DNA of 64,000 nucleotides from Apostichopus japonicus (taxonomy: Eukaryota; Echinodermata; Holothuroidea; Aspidochirotida; Stichopodidae). Numbering within the stretch: position 1 is the first letter of the stretch; each line of letters begins with the position of its first letter. The notes beneath the pieces are model-generated. The model was not told the DNA's origin. It made no database searches and worked only from the letters and a program-made list of their open reading frames with translations. Shown piece by piece: positions 1-14,400 of this stretch. The position numbers and the translations under genes are program-made. Where the stretch lies: assembly GCF_037975245.1 (NCBI RefSeq), contig NC_092579.1, positions 20,840,666-20,904,665 on the forward strand. Direction: 5' to 3'.

Positions 1-2848
1 TTGGATTATACACATAACACATATGTAACATATAACTTGGATAAGTGATCTGAGCAGTTGTAACCATACATCCCTCTTATAGTTTACATTCAGGAGTCCA
101 GTTACAGTAGGTGCAAATATTACATGCCTCGTTCACATGGAAACACCTTTAATATTTTCCACAATAGCACACATCCACATTGTTTTTCAGCATCAAGTGT
201 ACATACTTTGTGTGTACACTAAGACACATTTGAACTGTATTGGTGCTTTTGCTTGATTTATTTTGAAATTTATTTCACACCAACTGTAGACCCTTGGTGG
301 CAGTACTTGGAGAGCTCATATACAGCTTCAAACCTAACTATTACTTTGGTTTAATACTGGTAGCACTGGTATAGTAAAACATACAGCTAGACTGCTGATC
401 TGCCTCAAAACAAAAATCATTTTGGAGGATAAAAAAAAATACTGTTTTTTTTTAAATAACAGAATTTTGTGGGTATTCAATTGATTCTGATATTAAATAA
501 TAAATTTGAGATTTATTTATGTGAATTGGAACATATGAAAGCAATTTAATGAAGAAAAGTTGACTTTTAGCACGACTGAACCCTGGTTTTATGAGTCTTT
601 TTTATGGTGTGAGAAAATTATGTTTATCATATTTTTGGGTGTGATAATATTCGTTGTGGATTATTGTTGCGTTGCTATAAAATTCCAGTTAAAAATTGTT
701 TTGTCTACAGGGGTTACTAGGTCATAGACATGGACTAGAAGTCTGTCTTTTAGAGGTAGGAGTAAATATGAAGGTAACAGGGAGAGAGAGACATTGCAAA
801 TTAGCGAGAGGTTTTTGGTCTGGTCGGTTCTAAACTTAGTTAAGCTTGTGATATTTGTCAGAAATACTGTAGTATCCTCTAGTTAGCTATATACCGAATT
901 CAACATTACAGTAACTGCCAGGATACACAAAATATCTCAAGGCTACTCAACTTTCTCTATATTTTTATTATTTTACAATTTATGATTCATTTATTTGATT
1001 TAGTTATTTTATTGATTGTTTACTTATTAATTATCTATTGTTGATGATTATTCTACATTTTCCCTAATCGTCCTCCCCTCCTATCAGTCTCACTCACTCA
1101 CTCACACTTGCTCATTTGCATGTAAGTTTTGGGCTACAAGTGAAGTGTAGTATCGTGCCCAGATTATGTCCCTCTTTGAAGAGCAGATTTTTATTATGTT
1201 CAAAAGCTGTGATCTTTTAAATACCTTGAAACACACACATGGTTTGATCCTAACAGGATTTCATTGATAGCTGGGCAAAACTCCAAGAAAAACCAGGACA
1301 GTGCAAAATTTGATGTTGCTATAGTTATGAATGACAGAGAATGTTGTACCATGGTGGCATTGAGAGGCAGTTTGGTTGGCCCTATTGGGGAAATTTATAC
1401 CGCTATAGGTGCTATTTCAGGAAGTTTTCATTTTGGAAAATTGGAATACATGATTTATTCCATATTTCTTTGGGCCCTGTTCTTGACCCCTTGCCCCCCC
1501 CCAACCCCATCATGCTTGTTGAGGTGATTTGTGTTGCACTTGAGACTTCGAACAAATTAAATTCCCCAAAGTATTATAGAAGGTCTGCAATATGATTATC
1601 AACATTTTGATGAAAAATTTGATGAAACACTGGTCAATTTCTCTGATAACCATCAATGGTGATAAAATGGAACAGTTGTGGACACAGTTTAGAAAGGAAT
1701 AAACGAGTGATTATTCTTTATATTGAACACACAAAAATAAAAGGAGCTGATACAATTTATATATTTGACATTAATAAAGTTACTATATAAGAAAGTTTAT
1801 GACCTAGTTTTGTTCAGTGACATTCACATGTCAAAACAATATCAACTGACTAATTTTGGTAAGGGCATGAACCTTTATGAACCTATCATAAACTTCTCGC
1901 ATGAGGCGTGTGGCTGTGGGGTCATTGGATGTGGTTCCCTCGTAGGGGGCTTGGGGTGTGGGGATCTTCCCTCAGATGGAGGTGGGGCCATCAAACCCAG
2001 GTCCCTTCTGCCCTTGTGCATGCCACTGAATGTATTCTCCTTGATGTTTTGACCATTTAAATTATTCTCAAACATCAAAAATAGTTGAAAGACAGGAAAC
2101 GTATGTGTCTCAGTATTAAAGAGACAATATGTCATGGATGACTAAATACTAAAATATTGAAGTATCAAGATGAGTGGCCTTTAATCAAAAGTTCTAACAG
2201 ATTTGAGTGCTCTTGTGAGGTATTAATCCTAGGATATTTACAAAGGGTTTTCTTATAGGGATTGCAGCTGTTAGATTTCCTTTTCTCGTAATAAAAATCA
2301 GTGAAATTTCAACCCAAGAGCAATGAAAAGTGTTTTTAAAAATACTCCCGAAAATGTGTCTTGATTTATAGTTCAAAACTATTCCAAATAACATTGTAAT
2401 ATAACCATAAATTCTATGCCATATTTGTCACATTTACACCACCCACTGTATAACCCTGCTGGGTTCCCATTTATAACCTCCTGCACATAAAAGCAACATG
2501 AAAGATGTAGAAACGGATATTGATTGGTGCACCATACCATAAAATCAGCTGGATATGTTTTATCTCTAGTTGAAGAGACTTATTACCACCAAAACGTGCT
2601 TCTCTGGGCCTTGGTTACACTGTTCAATCACAGCTTATGTTTGATCTCATAAAAATCAGAAATTGTGACAATGCCAATTAATATTCAGTAATATGACAAC
2701 CTATTGTTTGGGAAACTGTCAGTTTGCATGAGCTAGTACAGAAATTTTGTCTATGCACAGTTTCAAGGTTATTTTGTCTGTATGTTTAGGCGCATTGCGT
2801 AGATTTCAAGGAAAGCTCTGTTTTTTTGCTCTCAAACAAGAAGAGGTA

Positions 2849-2861
2849 GGTATATATATAT

Positions 2862-2956
<95 letters not shown>

Positions 2957-2960
2957 CACT

Positions 2961-3053
<93 letters not shown>

Positions 3054-3058
3054 AGTGT
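2849..3058. repeat. AT dinucleotide microsatellite with inverted ends
   Basis: About 200 bp of (TA)n. The distal half is bounded by ACACTTACAT at 2956-2965 and its reverse complement ATGTAAGTGT at 3049-3058, so roughly 100 bp form a near-perfect AT palindrome able to extrude a cruciform. The long open frame of alternating Tyr and Ile across it is a repeat artefact. Confidence 0.95.
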
Positions 3059-5694
3059 AAGTGTCTAACACACTATAGCATTACAGTTATATTGCGAATC
3101 ATTGAACTGTATGTACAGTAGAGTGAGAATTCTTTTGCACAAGATTCTTAAAACAAAAACAATTACATCAATTAAGTTTGCATGCGTGTGTGTATCTACT
3201 GCTTGCTCTGTTGGGTAATATCATCAGATATCAACTAAAAAACAGTACGAGATAACAATATATATTTTTTTAAATGGGACAAAATAAGTGATGTGAACCG
3301 GTAATAAAAACAACTGACCACTGAATTCCTGAAGTACTTTTGGATCATTGTTATTTAAATGTCCATATTTAATAGAAGTATTAACCGAAAAATAGATGAA
3401 AGCAAACACATTTCTTACTATTCAGCTCTTTGCTCTAATTTATTCTTTACGTCACGTACCTACGTAACTTCCTAGAGGGTTCTACACGCAAGTAATTCAT
3501 GAAAAGCGTGTTCAATCCTCTTGTTATTAACATAATGCTGTTGTGTCTACCAGACAACTCTGTGACACACAACAAACTGCTTTCAGCTTGTCCTACTGTA
3601 CAGTACATAGCTGTTTAATAAGTAGAGCTGTTTTTCAGCACCTGTATTAATAAGAGATACCGGTCATTGAAATGGAATCTTTATTACACTGCCATCAATC
3701 TGCTTCTATCCGAGATATAAATCTAGGACTAGGAGAGAAAATGGCTTCACACGAACATGATATCAATAAAAGTACCGTTAAGAATACTTGACTTCATTCT
3801 GTCAGATTTATTTCATCCGTATATTTCACTTCTAAAATCCTTCGGTGTATTTTTTAAACAGTTATTATCACCTTGATAGTTATATATTAAATATCTGAGG
3901 TCAAATTCTCTTGGTTGCTTGAAGATGATGTGTGAATGATTGAGCATTTACATATATATATACAGTATATGTACAAAGCATGTTAGCAGGTATAAACACT
4001 GTAGGTTCTCCTAGAAATTGGTAAATTAAGTATATTTCAGTTGTATTTGGTAAAATGTGTAATACTAAGGTTGAACTACATTAGAGTTGGAAATATCGAT
4101 GGGTAGTGAATGTTTTAGGAGAAGTTTAGCAGCAGAGAATGAATGAAAGTTCTGCAAAATTTTGAGCTGAGAATGGATGGGTTTAATTTCAGGCGAGCAC
4201 TAGAGCAAACAGTGTACCACTGGCGGTGATAAATAGGGAACTTTGGAATATGGATGTGTTATGACTTATGATAATGCAAAACTAGGATAAGTTTAACAGC
4301 ACAGAATGGATGTGTTAAATTTAAGGCTAACAGGGGGGGTACAGTGTTTTTATGGAGTTGAGAAAGACTGGGACCAAACTGTGTTATCTACCCAGATAGA
4401 ATAAGGTAATAATGGCTAAATCGGTGGAGGGGATTGGGACAGGGTGGGGAAGGAATTTTATTGTGGGATAAGAGTTGAAGTTGAAAAGTATGGAGATATG
4501 TAATTAAGTGGGACTGATATACCTTAAACAAACATATTGCTATATTAGTCCAACAAAGTAACCATAACAACATCAAAATTAATACGATTATTTTTGGGCT
4601 AGTCTTTTACACTTCTTTTTCTTGTCTTTTTACCTCAAAATGTTTTTCCTTCACCAAGACTTACAATTTGGCTTGGTTCTTGAGTCCCTCTCATCAATGT
4701 CGAGGAATTTTTTTAATGGTTGGAAGCACGTAAAATGAACTACATAATAGCATTCAAAAATGGACACTTTTCATTGTTAAAAGGTGGTCTAAATAATACC
4801 TTAAAGGTAAACATACTTTAAAAAATATTATTTCTGAAAATACTTTATTTCTGAATGTGCTTTGATCACTATTTCTGGATATACTTCACCAGAGGTTTCT
4901 GTAGGTTCAAACCAAGACAACAAACTAAGACTAGTTTTAGGTAACTGACATGTATTAAAATATTTTCTACTTCAAATCCCAAGTTATTTTCAACCATCAT
5001 GAAATCTTATAATCTTCATTTTTTTTTTTTGTCTCTCTGCAAATTCAAATGAATGTATCCCTTTAAAAATATGTCTAATATTTCGAAGTTAGACAAATTA
5101 AAATACTTTCATAGTTCCCAACCGTGGACCTGAAATTACCTATGTAAAAGAGAAAAGAAAAAGTTCCTTACACATGTCACCAATTTGGACTCGGGATTTA
5201 TTCCAAGAAACAGCTGTTATGCATAAACCACATGCTGATAATTGCAGACTGCTTGGGTTGCTAATTCTATGAAGTGGTCGTAGGGTCAAACTTTGATTGG
5301 TTTGATAGATTTTTTGTTGTTGCAAATAGAAATCATCCACATTCTGTTCCAGCTAATTTGTACAGCTTGTCTTTCTGTAGATCGATATCTGTAGGGAACT
5401 TAAAAGCCTCCTCAATTTAATCAATTTTGACTACCGTCTAAAAGATCACTTTTTGGTGCTATTGTTTAATAAATAATCACATCCATCCGATTTTGATATT
5501 TAATGTTTTGAACAAGAACTGTCATGTTAGTATAATACAAAGGTGATGTTTATATTTAATTTTCTCTATCTCAATGTTATTACATGGGTGAAAGTTTGGC
5601 AAGAAAGTAGTGGAAAAACAGGCCATTAAAATAGGTATACATGTTTGGCCCTGTTTAGAATGGGATGCATATATACATAAGACTATATAAGAAA

Positions 5695-6130
5695 TGGTTC
5701 CCAACTTCCCACACTCTCTGGAAAATGGGGAAAACCTGGAAAAAGTAGGGAAAATGCAAAAATCTCTTTTCTGGATCTTGATAGTCCTTGTATTTTGAAC
5801 ACTTCTTATTTTTATGGCTACTTTTTTTTGGGGTGGGGGGGGGCCGGTAAAATGAACATTTTTGTCCGAAACAGCCAAGTTTGAATGTACTGTACAGGTA
5901 CATACTCTCCTTTGATTTGTAATGTTTTAATATTAAATTTGATTTGTAATTTTATCTTAAATTTGCTTTTGAAAGATTTGAGTTATCATGTGCATTTGCA
6001 AGGGTAACAATTGTTAGGTCCTAAGATAGGTAGCCTAACATTATGTCCTTATAATGATTTAGGCTTCATAGTAAACCGTAAAAACATGCTTTGGGTTCAT
6101 TAGGTTGTAATTTTGTGTCATTATGATATA
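5695..6130. repeat. Old interspersed repeat, copy 1
   Basis: This region is similar, with gaps, to 45595-45706 plus 46330-46620. Shared blocks include AAGTAGGGAAAATG, ATCTCTTTTCTGG and CAATTGTTAGG. The second copy is interrupted by an inverted-repeat element. Class unknown. Confidence 0.55.
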
Positions 6131-6537
6131 GTTTTCATTTGTTTTATGGCTCAATCTAAGTTGCCATTTCTATTCAGGTGTCTTTTTGTTGATAAAGATG
6201 TGTCTTATCCAAATACCCTCTTCTGAAAATGTATCTCATACATTACGTTCCTCAATACACCACCAAGCTTCTCCCCCAGTCCTTCTCTAATCTATACCCC
6301 TCTCAACCACCTCACCACTCAAGTGGAAACAACTTGCTGTTTTATTGTTTTTTAAGACAACAATTGGGTTTGCTTTCAAGTAAACTTTGTTGAATAAGTA
6401 TCTCAATCCAGTTACATATTAAATCGGAAATTTGTTTCAAGGTGACAAAATGTTGGTTTCATTCTGACTTCTCAGACAGACTCAAATGTACATATACGAC
6501 AGTATGCAGATTATACTTTTGGACAAGTCCGCATCCT

Positions 6538-6645
6538 GTGCCTTCAACCCACCCCCTAGCCTACCCTCGCCTCACCCACCCTTGCCTCATCCTCCCTCAC
6601 CTTACCCATCTTCACCTCATCCATCCTCGCCTCACCCTCTTAGAT
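6538..6645. repeat. C-rich imperfect tandem repeat
   Basis: About seven degenerate units of roughly 12-15 bp around a CCTCACCCATCCT core, in the long 5' intron region. No coding sense is evident. Confidence 0.6.
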
Positions 6646-8146
6646 TTCTGTTACTATAGGTTATTGAGGTTACAGTATTATTTATATTTCCTCAATACTA
6701 ATTTTGATTAGTTTATCATAATCCTAAGTTTCAGTACAGATGTATGAAAAATAATTATATATTTAGAATGTATGAAATATTAAGCTGTCATAATCATTTG
6801 TAATATCTTTCCATATGTAGGCTATTAATTAACAGCAAACTATTGAATTTTAAGATGCATGGGTATGTTAATAATATGCCACAAATTGATGTATATTTAA
6901 TAAAGCTGAGGAGTAATAATTTGAGTGATTAGCTGAAAAAATTACCAAGAGATTATTTATCCAATTTCCTCCCATAAAATTTGTAACAAACATTTACTGA
7001 ACTGATAATGACTTAATTTCATGCATAAAGCTCAAAATTTAGCAGTTCTCTTGAAGAATGTGAAAATAATCACAAATTTACATGGATCTAATCCATTGCA
7101 TTATCCAATTTATTATTGTTATTTCTTCTTTTTTTTCGACAAAATATTAAAATTGTTACTTTACAACATGTGTAAAACAGAACAAATATCAAAAGTGACA
7201 AATTCATCAGGATATCCATCGAACTCAAAAAAATTGGTAAATATTAGTTATATATGTAACTAACTGGAGAGTTTGAAACCCCACCTGAATTGGGTGTTTT
7301 CAGAATCAAAAAGACGTAAGAAGAACCCACCATGTTACTGTCAGCCTGAAAATAGGTGTTACTGTCATCATAAAGAATGAGCATGGACACACTTAACTGC
7401 TAGCATCTCGTTTGCAGTACATACATATAACACACATTAGCATGTCACAGACTTTCTCATTAATATATGCAGACAACAACAAAAATTAATCAAATTGAAT
7501 CTTACCTGCATGTCACATGCTTAAGAGACCAGATTTCACTCCCAAGGTTTTTTAATACTTTCAAAATAAAAATTCATGGGTTCCGTTCTCAGTTAAGTAG
7601 ATCTGTTAATTTGTTCCAAATGTAAAATCCCAGACATTCGTAACGTACACTGGTATGCCGTATCTAAGTGGCTTTTGTATTCCTGTAGCCTGCTGTGGAA
7701 CTTGTGATTACTCAATCTCACAGCCCTAGTTATTGATCCAGTGCCTCAAAAGAAGCAGTTTTTTAAATTGACACTGGCATTGTCAGACGTGAATATTCAT
7801 GAATAACAACTTCTTGGCTGCTTTAAAGGAGTGGTATGAAATGAGAAGGGCCTGTGTCTACTTGCATTAAAGGTGATAATGTGAAGGTACAGACAGGTTT
7901 TTATATGCTAGGATTGGGGAAGGGAGAAGAAAGATTGGGTGATTTGTTTTTGTAGTAGAATAAGAGGTATGTTGTAGAACAATATTTTCTTGGAGGGGGG
8001 GGGGGGGAGGGGGAGCAAAACAAGGCAAAGAATAACAGGTACTTGTAGGCTGTTACATAGATCTGATCAATGCATTATGTGTTTTTTTTTACTGGGTGAC
8101 TTTCATAACGCCCCAGATAAGTTTGCATGTTTCTTACTTGGATCAG

Positions 8147-8180
8147 GGAGCTGCTACTCTAACGTTAGAGTAGCAGCTCC
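8147..8180. repeat. 34-bp perfect palindrome
   Basis: GGAGCTGCTACTCTAAC is followed directly by its exact reverse complement, with no loop, centred on 8163/8164. It lies about 130 bp upstream of the first recognised splice acceptor. Similar TTGGAT-containing sequence flanks both sides. Confidence 0.9.
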
Positions 8181-8310
8181 TTGCTTGGATGAAAAAAATA
8201 ATGCATTAATATTATTAATTTATGCATATATTATTCAGGAAACTAGGGCAAGGTATGCTCTTTACTTTCTAGATATGAACAGTTTTATTTTCTATTTTTT
8301 TTCCTCAAAG

Positions 8311-8498
8311 ATTTGAAGGTGGAGGAGGGAGAGACGGGACTAAAAACGGCATCCAGGTATCTCCTCGCATAGACTTGAAGGACCAGCCGTTTTCACTGAG
8401 TGCAATCTGCAATTGGTTTGACCTGCTGTTGGGAGCACTGGACTGTTACACTTGGATATTTGGCCAACGATTGCTAACACCCAGTGAACTATTTCATG
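8311..8498 (+). CDS. PRKDC: DNA-PKcs window exon 1 (M-HEAT)
   Basis: Acceptor CCTCAAAG and donor G|GTCAGC. Entry completes a codon with 1 nt; exit leaves 1 nt. Encodes FEGGGG near the start and [20 protein letters not shown], matching the vertebrate segment with FEGGG and PFSLQATLCWLDLLL. The 1.4-kb intron that follows contains a repeat-like stretch (9223-9545). Confidence 0.93.
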
Positions 8499-11400
8499 GT
8501 CAGCTATCATATTTGTGAATTCGGCTAAATTAATTCAAGGTTGTTTGCAGTATTAAAGGAGGTTTTCAAACTTTCAGAAATAATTACCTTGTTTTAAGTT
8601 TTACGTGCACTTTCCATCTAGTCAACAGGTAGATAGGTACAGTTAGTAATTTCAGGGGAAAACAAACATGCAATTCATGTAAGAATTTGGTAATGTTGCT
8701 TTTGTCATAATTTTGTATTTATTCCTGCTCTATAGAATCTGTGTCTATTTATGGCTGCTATTTTAATTTTACTGTAACTTACACTTCCTGTTTTTGTTGT
8801 TTTCTTGCACCATCCATTGTTGATATGTAGGATAAATGAATTGCTATTAAGCTAACTATAAAACTATTGTTGTATGTTCTTTCAATGGAATCATTGATAT
8901 ACATGATGATTGGCCATGGTCTTACTTATTGAAAATTTGAAAATGATTCTTAAGTTTGTTGCAAAGCATTGTACAGATATTGTACTGTTATAGTATAAAT
9001 GAATGTACAGAGAACTGAAGCCTTCTAATGAATGGTATGTTCCTTTATGAAGCTTGTTTTTTCAATGGCATTAAATCTGTTGATAATGCCACTCTTTTAG
9101 GTTTAATGAAACTGACTTTTATTTCCTACCTATTAACCAGGGAATTTGTTTGTTTTGCAGTCAGTGTATTAAGTATGGGTTTGCATATCAGATACAATCA
9201 TGTATTTAGTCATGTTTTGTAGAGGTTCAAGTAGGTCACTTGAGGTCAACGGAAGTCAGGTTCTGAATATCTTGCGAGTACAATAACACCAAATGTAAAC
9301 TAAGGTTGGATGAACTTCATACATGTGCGTTTTGTGGATACACTTCAGAGAGTATAAGAACCCTGTTTGTTCATTGTTGAGAAGGTCAAAGGTCATTTGA
9401 AGACAACAGAAGCAAAACTGTAAAAAAAACTTGTAAACATGATAACTCCAACAGTTAGAGCTTCATTGAATTACATACTTGATATGCAGGCCGCCATGTT
9501 ATAGTGTAAGAACCTTGCTGCCCCTTTGATTTCAGTGATGCTGCTAACCTGAAAATCATGTGTACAACATTAACATAGATGTTCTCATATAATACAAAGT
9601 GGCACTGAATCACTAAACTTGTTGGCTGTCTGGCTGTAACCCTGAATTTTCTTCTTGTGCGGTAACCATGGGAACTCAGTTTCGGTTTTCCAGAGGGAAG
9701 TCGTAGCAGGAGTATTGAATTTGATCATTCTGGATCTAGTCTATCTATAGTCACTCTGAATCTAGAAATACCAGACCCAGCCCAGGAAAATGAAATATAA
9801 ATGAAATTAGTAGTTATTGTTAAACTGGAATCATGTCAGAATATAACAGACGGAATAATATAATATTCTTCTACTTTCAGCACCGTCTTCTTCAAACTTA
9901 ACCAAGAGTCTGCAGTATTTCTTGGATGACTTTGCCCAGCATGACTTGGAGCATGTAGCTCTATCCTTGGCACAGCATGGAGGGATCTTCACTCCATGGG
10001 AACAGGAGAGGTATAACCAGAGCAAGTGCACGGTAGCTGTCAGGGTGATGGATTTCTTGACTGTCCTGTTGGGGAATTTCCCCTCTGAGGCCATGAAGGT
10101 ATGAGTCAACCTTTTTCCACTCTTTTGCAAACTGGGAGAGAAAAGTGTAATGCACTATATATTTATGTACAGCAATCTTCCTCTTAGGGGATTTTAAGAG
10201 GGAATTTAGTTGACCCCTTTCTGATCAGTCTCATGTGTACATATATGCAATCCAGATTTAGTATCTAGCTGTAGCACAGAAAGAATTTCCTCCAAGAACT
10301 TGGACTTTCTTTGGGTCAGCGTTTTAAATTCCAAACCTGCCAGGTGTTACTCAAGAGTACGGTATTACAACCAATAAATGTAGGAAATGATATTGATAAG
10401 AAATGTGATACCCTCCTTGATTTTTTTAAAATTAAAGTGCATTGATATTTCATATTTCTTACTGGGATATTTTTTTCATAAAAGTGTGAACTACATATGG
10501 ATCTGAAGTTTAAACATTTCCCCAAAATTTGAAAACTTGATAATTCAAACTCATCACCTATATTGAAATGGGATTTCCATATAGAGAGAATGTTGTAAAA
10601 GTGATCAGCTTATGGAAATGAACTTAAGACTGATCGCCTCAAATGCTTCCTTCACCATACCTTGACTTGCACCTCAGTTTGCTGTCTCCTAGTAAGTCTA
10701 TCTCTTCCAAAAAATGAAGCTATGTAATCATAAGATGTATAAAACACTTTGTAGGGATTTATAGTTTTAAGTTTATACCACTTAGAAGCTCTTGTTATGA
10801 TATTTCTCTCAGTGTTTAGTCTTTTAGAGCTGTTTGAAGAGAAACAGTTTTAGACTCCATAATATGTAAAATAAGGCTTTATGCTTCTTTCTAAATTTCA
10901 TTCCTTGATAGGTTTTGCCCTCTAGTTTCTGGGTAGGATCATTCTCCAACCTCCTGTGTTCCTGTTTTCTAAATCCCGTTTCCGTGGGTTTCAATATGGC
11001 CGACGTGGAAGTCATGAACAACCTGCCGAAAACTGTGAGTTGTGTCTGTCATTGATTTCTTCACACATAAAAATCTTCTGAAAAGTGTATTTAAGCTTGT
11101 TTTGAGGCTCTTTTTGATGTGTCAGTCACATCAACAATTTAATATAAACTTAGGTGACTCCTCTGAGTTTATAGATTATGGATCCGCCGCCCTGAGAATG
11201 GAGAGAGGTACTAGCCTAGAGATTGAATGGTGGAAATGATTGTGAAATGTGACCATTGTCCTGAAACGTTATTAAGCAAAGTACTGGCATGTCTATCTTG
11301 AGGCTTATGTAAAGGTACTAAAGACATGCTTTATTAAGTACACAGACAGGGAACTAAATTAAATGTGTGAATTGGAATGACTCTACGAGGCCTGTGGGTG

Positions 11401-14400
11401 AATCTATGCAAGAAATACCCTGTCAATCACACAGACTGGGAACTAAAACTCTCTATAAACTTGAAATTGTGTAGGTGCAGTTCTGATATCGTTGACCTCT
11501 CCAAATGATCCGGGTCATCGAAAGTGATGCAAATTGGTCGTTGATTTGATTGTAGAGAAATAAAGGCTCAGTCCTATCCCCGGTAGGTCGAGTAGCGGTT
11601 GCCTTTATCATGCAGCAGTGTTGAAGACAACTGCCTCGTAAAGATCAATTTGATATAGGGAATGACCAAAACACAAGGACAGAATATAAAGAACATTGTA
11701 GGTAAGGGCCAAGAAATGTGATGCTTCAAAGTTACATTGCTGCAGGGATAACCATAGTAGCTGCTGTATCGTCAACTGAACCTTGTCCCCAGAAGTGAGA
11801 AATGCTTTAACCAGGAATTAACGGTTGGGCTTCATACACACTAAAGAAGCAAACTCATAAATGCTAACAGCATGAAACATGAATATTTTCTTGCTTTCCA
11901 AAGTTTAGCAATGTTGGAAGACATGACAATATTGAAGATGGTTTTTCAGTCCAGAAATGACAGTGTGTATTACAATACCATTAACTATTTCATTTCTTAG
12001 CAACTAAAAATTTCTAAAAGTTTGTTTTTATTGTGGAAATTGAAAGTTTATTAATACACAATTGGTTAATGTAATAAGATGTCATTGCATGAAAGAGGTA
12101 GGAATGAAAATGTTAAAATTACGATTTTTTCCCCATATTATTGACTTTCAGACTAGTCAGCTTTTAGAGCTCATGGCTGCAAACTTGCCACCTAAATGTT
12201 GCGAAGAATTCAAAACCAGTGTAGCTAAGAGGATTAGTTCTAACAGGTTAGATAAAGTATTCTCGTCAAATTCTTCTCTCTTGTTTTAAATTTGCAGAAT
12301 TCCTTTGCTGTATCATTAAAATCATCACATTATTTTGTTAACCAGATTAATGTCCCATTTTGCATTCCGTAACCTCCTTTATAAGGACCATGATATGACA
12401 TGAGTCATTAATATGTTTGGTTACCATGGTTCTTCAATCCCTATTTTATCGACAGAAATGAAGATCTGCTGGCCATGTTACCGTCTGTCTTTGAGAATGT
12501 TCGATCAGGCCAGTATCACGCCAATTCCCTAGAACATTTGATATCTGGATACAAGCAATTACAGAAGGCCAAGTTCTGGCCACTGGTAAGTAAATCTGTT
12601 GTTGCATATTTAACAGCTTCCGTGCATACGATAAACAAGCTCACTTATTCAAATCTTAGTGAATATGGTTGTATTGAATGGAACCGGTGTAGTCCCTGTT
12701 TACATGGTTTGCAAGGTATTAAGGTACATTATCCTTTTAAATTCTTATCTGTATATATCTTATATTTCTCAAGTCATTGATCCTGTGTATAAGAAAAAAA
12801 AGTTATAGTCGTACTGGTGATAGATAAATTAATGGAAATATGGCTTCTCACAGACATCCTTAGTAAAGAAATGGTTAAAAGAAAAGGGTCTCCATCAATG
12901 GTCTTCTTAGTTGGAACAGTATAGGACTTTGTTACCTGATGTAAGAAAATTACTCAAAATTGTGAAAGAAATGATTAATTTGGAGTGGGTCATCCATAAT
13001 TCATGTAAGAGTATTCCATCTGTCGTGGATTTTGGTAATGTAGAACTATTAAATGTGCATGAAAATACCAAATATGACAGAATTCTAGTATTATATTAAG
13101 TGTTTAGTTTGTTGGACAGTTTAACAAGATCTACTGGATAACTGCTTAATAGAATTTTCTCTAAGAATGAACAAATCATGTACAAATATTACCATTAGAA
13201 CAAAGGTATTTAGTTTTCTTGGTAGTTCTGAGAACAGCAGTCAAGGACTCAAAGTGATACTGTTGGAGATGTTTCAAGAAGTCGATTCTGCTTTTAGGAA
13301 TAGAAGGTGTTTATTATATATTAATTATATAGTAATCTGCTATTTGTACATTGAACAATTTTCATATGCTGGAGTCCGTTGAGACTCACTCCTATTGGTC
13401 CACTTTTGTATTTCTACGTCTTTTTTTTTGCTGCTTTTTTTTTTTTTTTTTTGAGAAGAGACCCTTTGGAAATCTGAGGCTGATCGATTGATGAACTGGG
13501 TATTAGTATCAAGACTATAATTCTTCCGAAAGTCCTTCTTTACTAGTATTTTCTTCTTAGCTCTGATTGCTGTTATCAGTATCCATTTTGTCACACCACA
13601 GAGATCAGCAGACGGTTCTGAAATCGTAGAAGCGGTCTTCAAAGCTCTCCGAACCAGTGAAGATGGTAGAGATGTAGCTGTATCCCTCCGACCAGCGGAG
13701 ATAGAATTGGGAACAAAACTCTTGGAGTTAGCCTTCCAGATGGGGGTTAAGGTGAGTCTCGCTATGGCAGAAAATTGTAGAAGACTTATTTACCTTATGT
13801 GATAGGAGGATTCTTGTCATTACTGTATGCAAAAGGGTCTTAAAGTGAATTTGTAGGACTTGTAAGTTTATGACAAGTAAAAATTTAAAACATTCTGTAA
13901 GTATAGAGAAGGGAAATAGGTCTTTTAATTGTTTTCAACTTGTTACCATATTTGTGGTGCATTTTGCTTCACACCTCATGGAATTTTGATCGATTATAAA
14001 ATAGATATTGCAGGATAAACATAGAATCAGAGTCAATTCTCGTCATGTTGGATTGACTTTCCTTGGACCTATCACGTTGGTAACGTTAAAAGGTGCAGGT
14101 AGGTGGCAAGGTTATGCAGGGTCAGATCTTCCTCATGATCAGTCGTAGGAAATGACCAATTTATATGAATAACATGGCTTGTAAGTATAAGAGGGACATG
14201 GACCCCATACTGATATGTGAATACCAAGCTCATTGTCTTTCTTGTAACTAGGGAGAGATATTTGTAAAGCTTGACCAAAGTCTGAAAAATGAACCTATAA
14301 TTCATTACTCTAGAAGATGTGGTCTGTGATATAATAAAGTGAAACAAGTGTGAGATAGTGAAGGGATTTTTATGTAAATGAGTTGCGTAAGTTTTGAATG

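Larger units (their letters stand above)
1..8310. other. No recognised exon: upstream intron sequence
   Basis: I see no exon here that continues DNA-PKcs upstream of 8311. The first recognised exon begins with one base completing a split codon, so this must be intron at least next to 8310. The stretch holds an AT microsatellite/cruciform (2849-3058), a short C-rich tandem repeat near 6540-6645, an old interspersed repeat (5695-6130) and a perfect palindrome (8147-8180). It is much longer than the other introns, so a weak exon could have been missed. Confidence 0.6.

Noticed and set aside
712-756. Possible 15-codon exon between CTACAG and GAG|GTAGGA
   Set aside because: Splice sites are plausible but the peptide has no similarity to the expected DNA-PKcs segment.
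1264-1527. Small open frames in the 5' region
   Set aside because: Short, overlapping in several frames, no homology; expected by chance.
2832-3071. 79-codon Tyr/Ile open frame
   Set aside because: Translation of the AT microsatellite.
6176-6200. Possible exon starting GTGTCTTTTTGTTGATAAAG, resembling vertebrate VSFLIN just before exon 1
   Set aside because: In the frame that gives VSF a TGA follows at once, and no matching donor or phase connects to exon 1.
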